Source: Chamaea fasciata (lineage: Eukaryota > Chordata > Aves > Passeriformes > Sylviidae). Taken from it: a stretch of DNA of 64,000 nucleotides. Below, piece after piece: positions 63,706 through 64,000 of this stretch (the stretch's first letter is position 1; each line of letters starts with the position of its first letter). The notes under the pieces are model-generated. The model saw only the letters and a program-made list of their open reading frames with translations. It made no database searches and was not told the DNA's origin. The stretch covers positions 38,521,656 through 38,585,655 of the forward strand of contig JARCOQ010000007.1 of the NCBI GenBank assembly GCA_029207755.1. The letters run 5' to 3'. The position numbers and the translations under genes are program-made.

Positions 63706-63793
63706 GGGGGGGGGGGGGGGGGGTTTGTTTGGTTGGTTTTTGTGGGTTTGTTTGTTTGTTTTGTTTTTGTTTGGTTGGTTTTTGAGGTTTTTG
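63706..63793 (+). repeat. G18 run leading into GT-rich low-complexity DNA
   Basis: G18 (63706-63723) is followed by 70 nt made almost only of G and T (TTTG, GGTTGG, GTGGG units). It is the strand mirror of the A/C tract at 52096-52297. The plus strand has G-quadruplex potential. Length of the G run may be misread by sequencing. Confidence 0.92.
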
Positions 63794-64000
63794 TACAGCA
63801 CAGTCTCAGAGGGTATGAACCACCAGCTCTTTTTACAACATTCTTGAAAGAACACATGGGATATGGGTATGCTACCTAAATATGCAGCTGCGTATTTCAG
63901 TTGGCCTATCTTTTCTCTTGGTTCAGCCATTAAAAAAGATATTTTCCATATATGCATCTAAAGAGTATCTAACACACATGAATACACAGATTTCATCTCA
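63794..64000. other. noncoding window end, nothing recognised
   Basis: Unique AT-rich sequence to the end of the window. Confidence 0.6.

Noticed and set aside
63564..63957. Overlapping poly-Pro and poly-Gly frames
   Set aside because: They arise from the G18 and G/T tract read in different frames.
1..64000. CRISPR arrays, phage or bacterial operons, tRNA and rRNA genes
   Set aside because: None seen on reading both strands; the sequence is vertebrate nuclear in character.

Overview
The window is almost certainly avian nuclear DNA. Two pieces of a CR1 LINE are present: a clear 3'-region copy at about 49995-50430, and a 3' tail at 9914-9990 with the ATTCTATGATT-type terminal repeat. Next to the first lies what I recognise as a bird-type endogenous-retrovirus LTR (about 49046-49917). 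The rest is AT-rich, CpG-poor, single-copy-looking sequence with microsatellites and long homopolymers, as in a bird intergenic desert or one or more very large introns. There is no sign of bacterial, phage or organellar sequence: no operons, ribosome-binding sites, tRNA, rRNA or CRISPR array.

No protein-coding gene can be named. All open frames are short (longest 129 codons, 42576-42965), lie on both strands, and occur at about the number and length expected by chance in DNA this AT-rich. A few places do look like possible exons because an open frame sits between good splice sites: 45334-45495 (+), 10617-10661 (-), 15439-15506 (-), 39288-39349 (-), and the very short 3350-3369 (-) and 274-288 (-). 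Well-formed pseudo-exons are common in vertebrate introns and these fall on both strands, so they are leads, not gene calls.

Layout: 1-9900 is unique AT-rich sequence with a polypyrimidine block at 5162-5215. 9914-9990 is a CR1 tail. 10000-15800 is unique sequence with a purine tract (13224-13274), a GC-richer block (14690-14990), and sections with enhancer-like motif content (12300-12670, 15690-15790). 15800-41700 is mostly featureless, apart from long A or T runs (26866, 29624, 37394), a cysteine-rich open-frame pair (21545-22075) and a hairpin at 30308-30360. 41700-48000 holds most simple repeats: a 22-bp duplication, a T20/G-rich junction with G-quadruplex potential, a perfect (TATAAA)17, and (TG)14. 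49046-50430 is the LTR plus CR1 cluster. 52096-52297 is a long A/C-only tract. 55085-55530 is the best candidate conserved noncoding element. 63706-63793 is a G18 run leading into GT-rich sequence.

I found no new genetic system. The most useful leads are the two best-formed candidate exons, the motif-dense segment at 55085-55530 with three regularly spaced GATC palindromes, the hairpins at 30308 and 57998, and the G-rich tracts.
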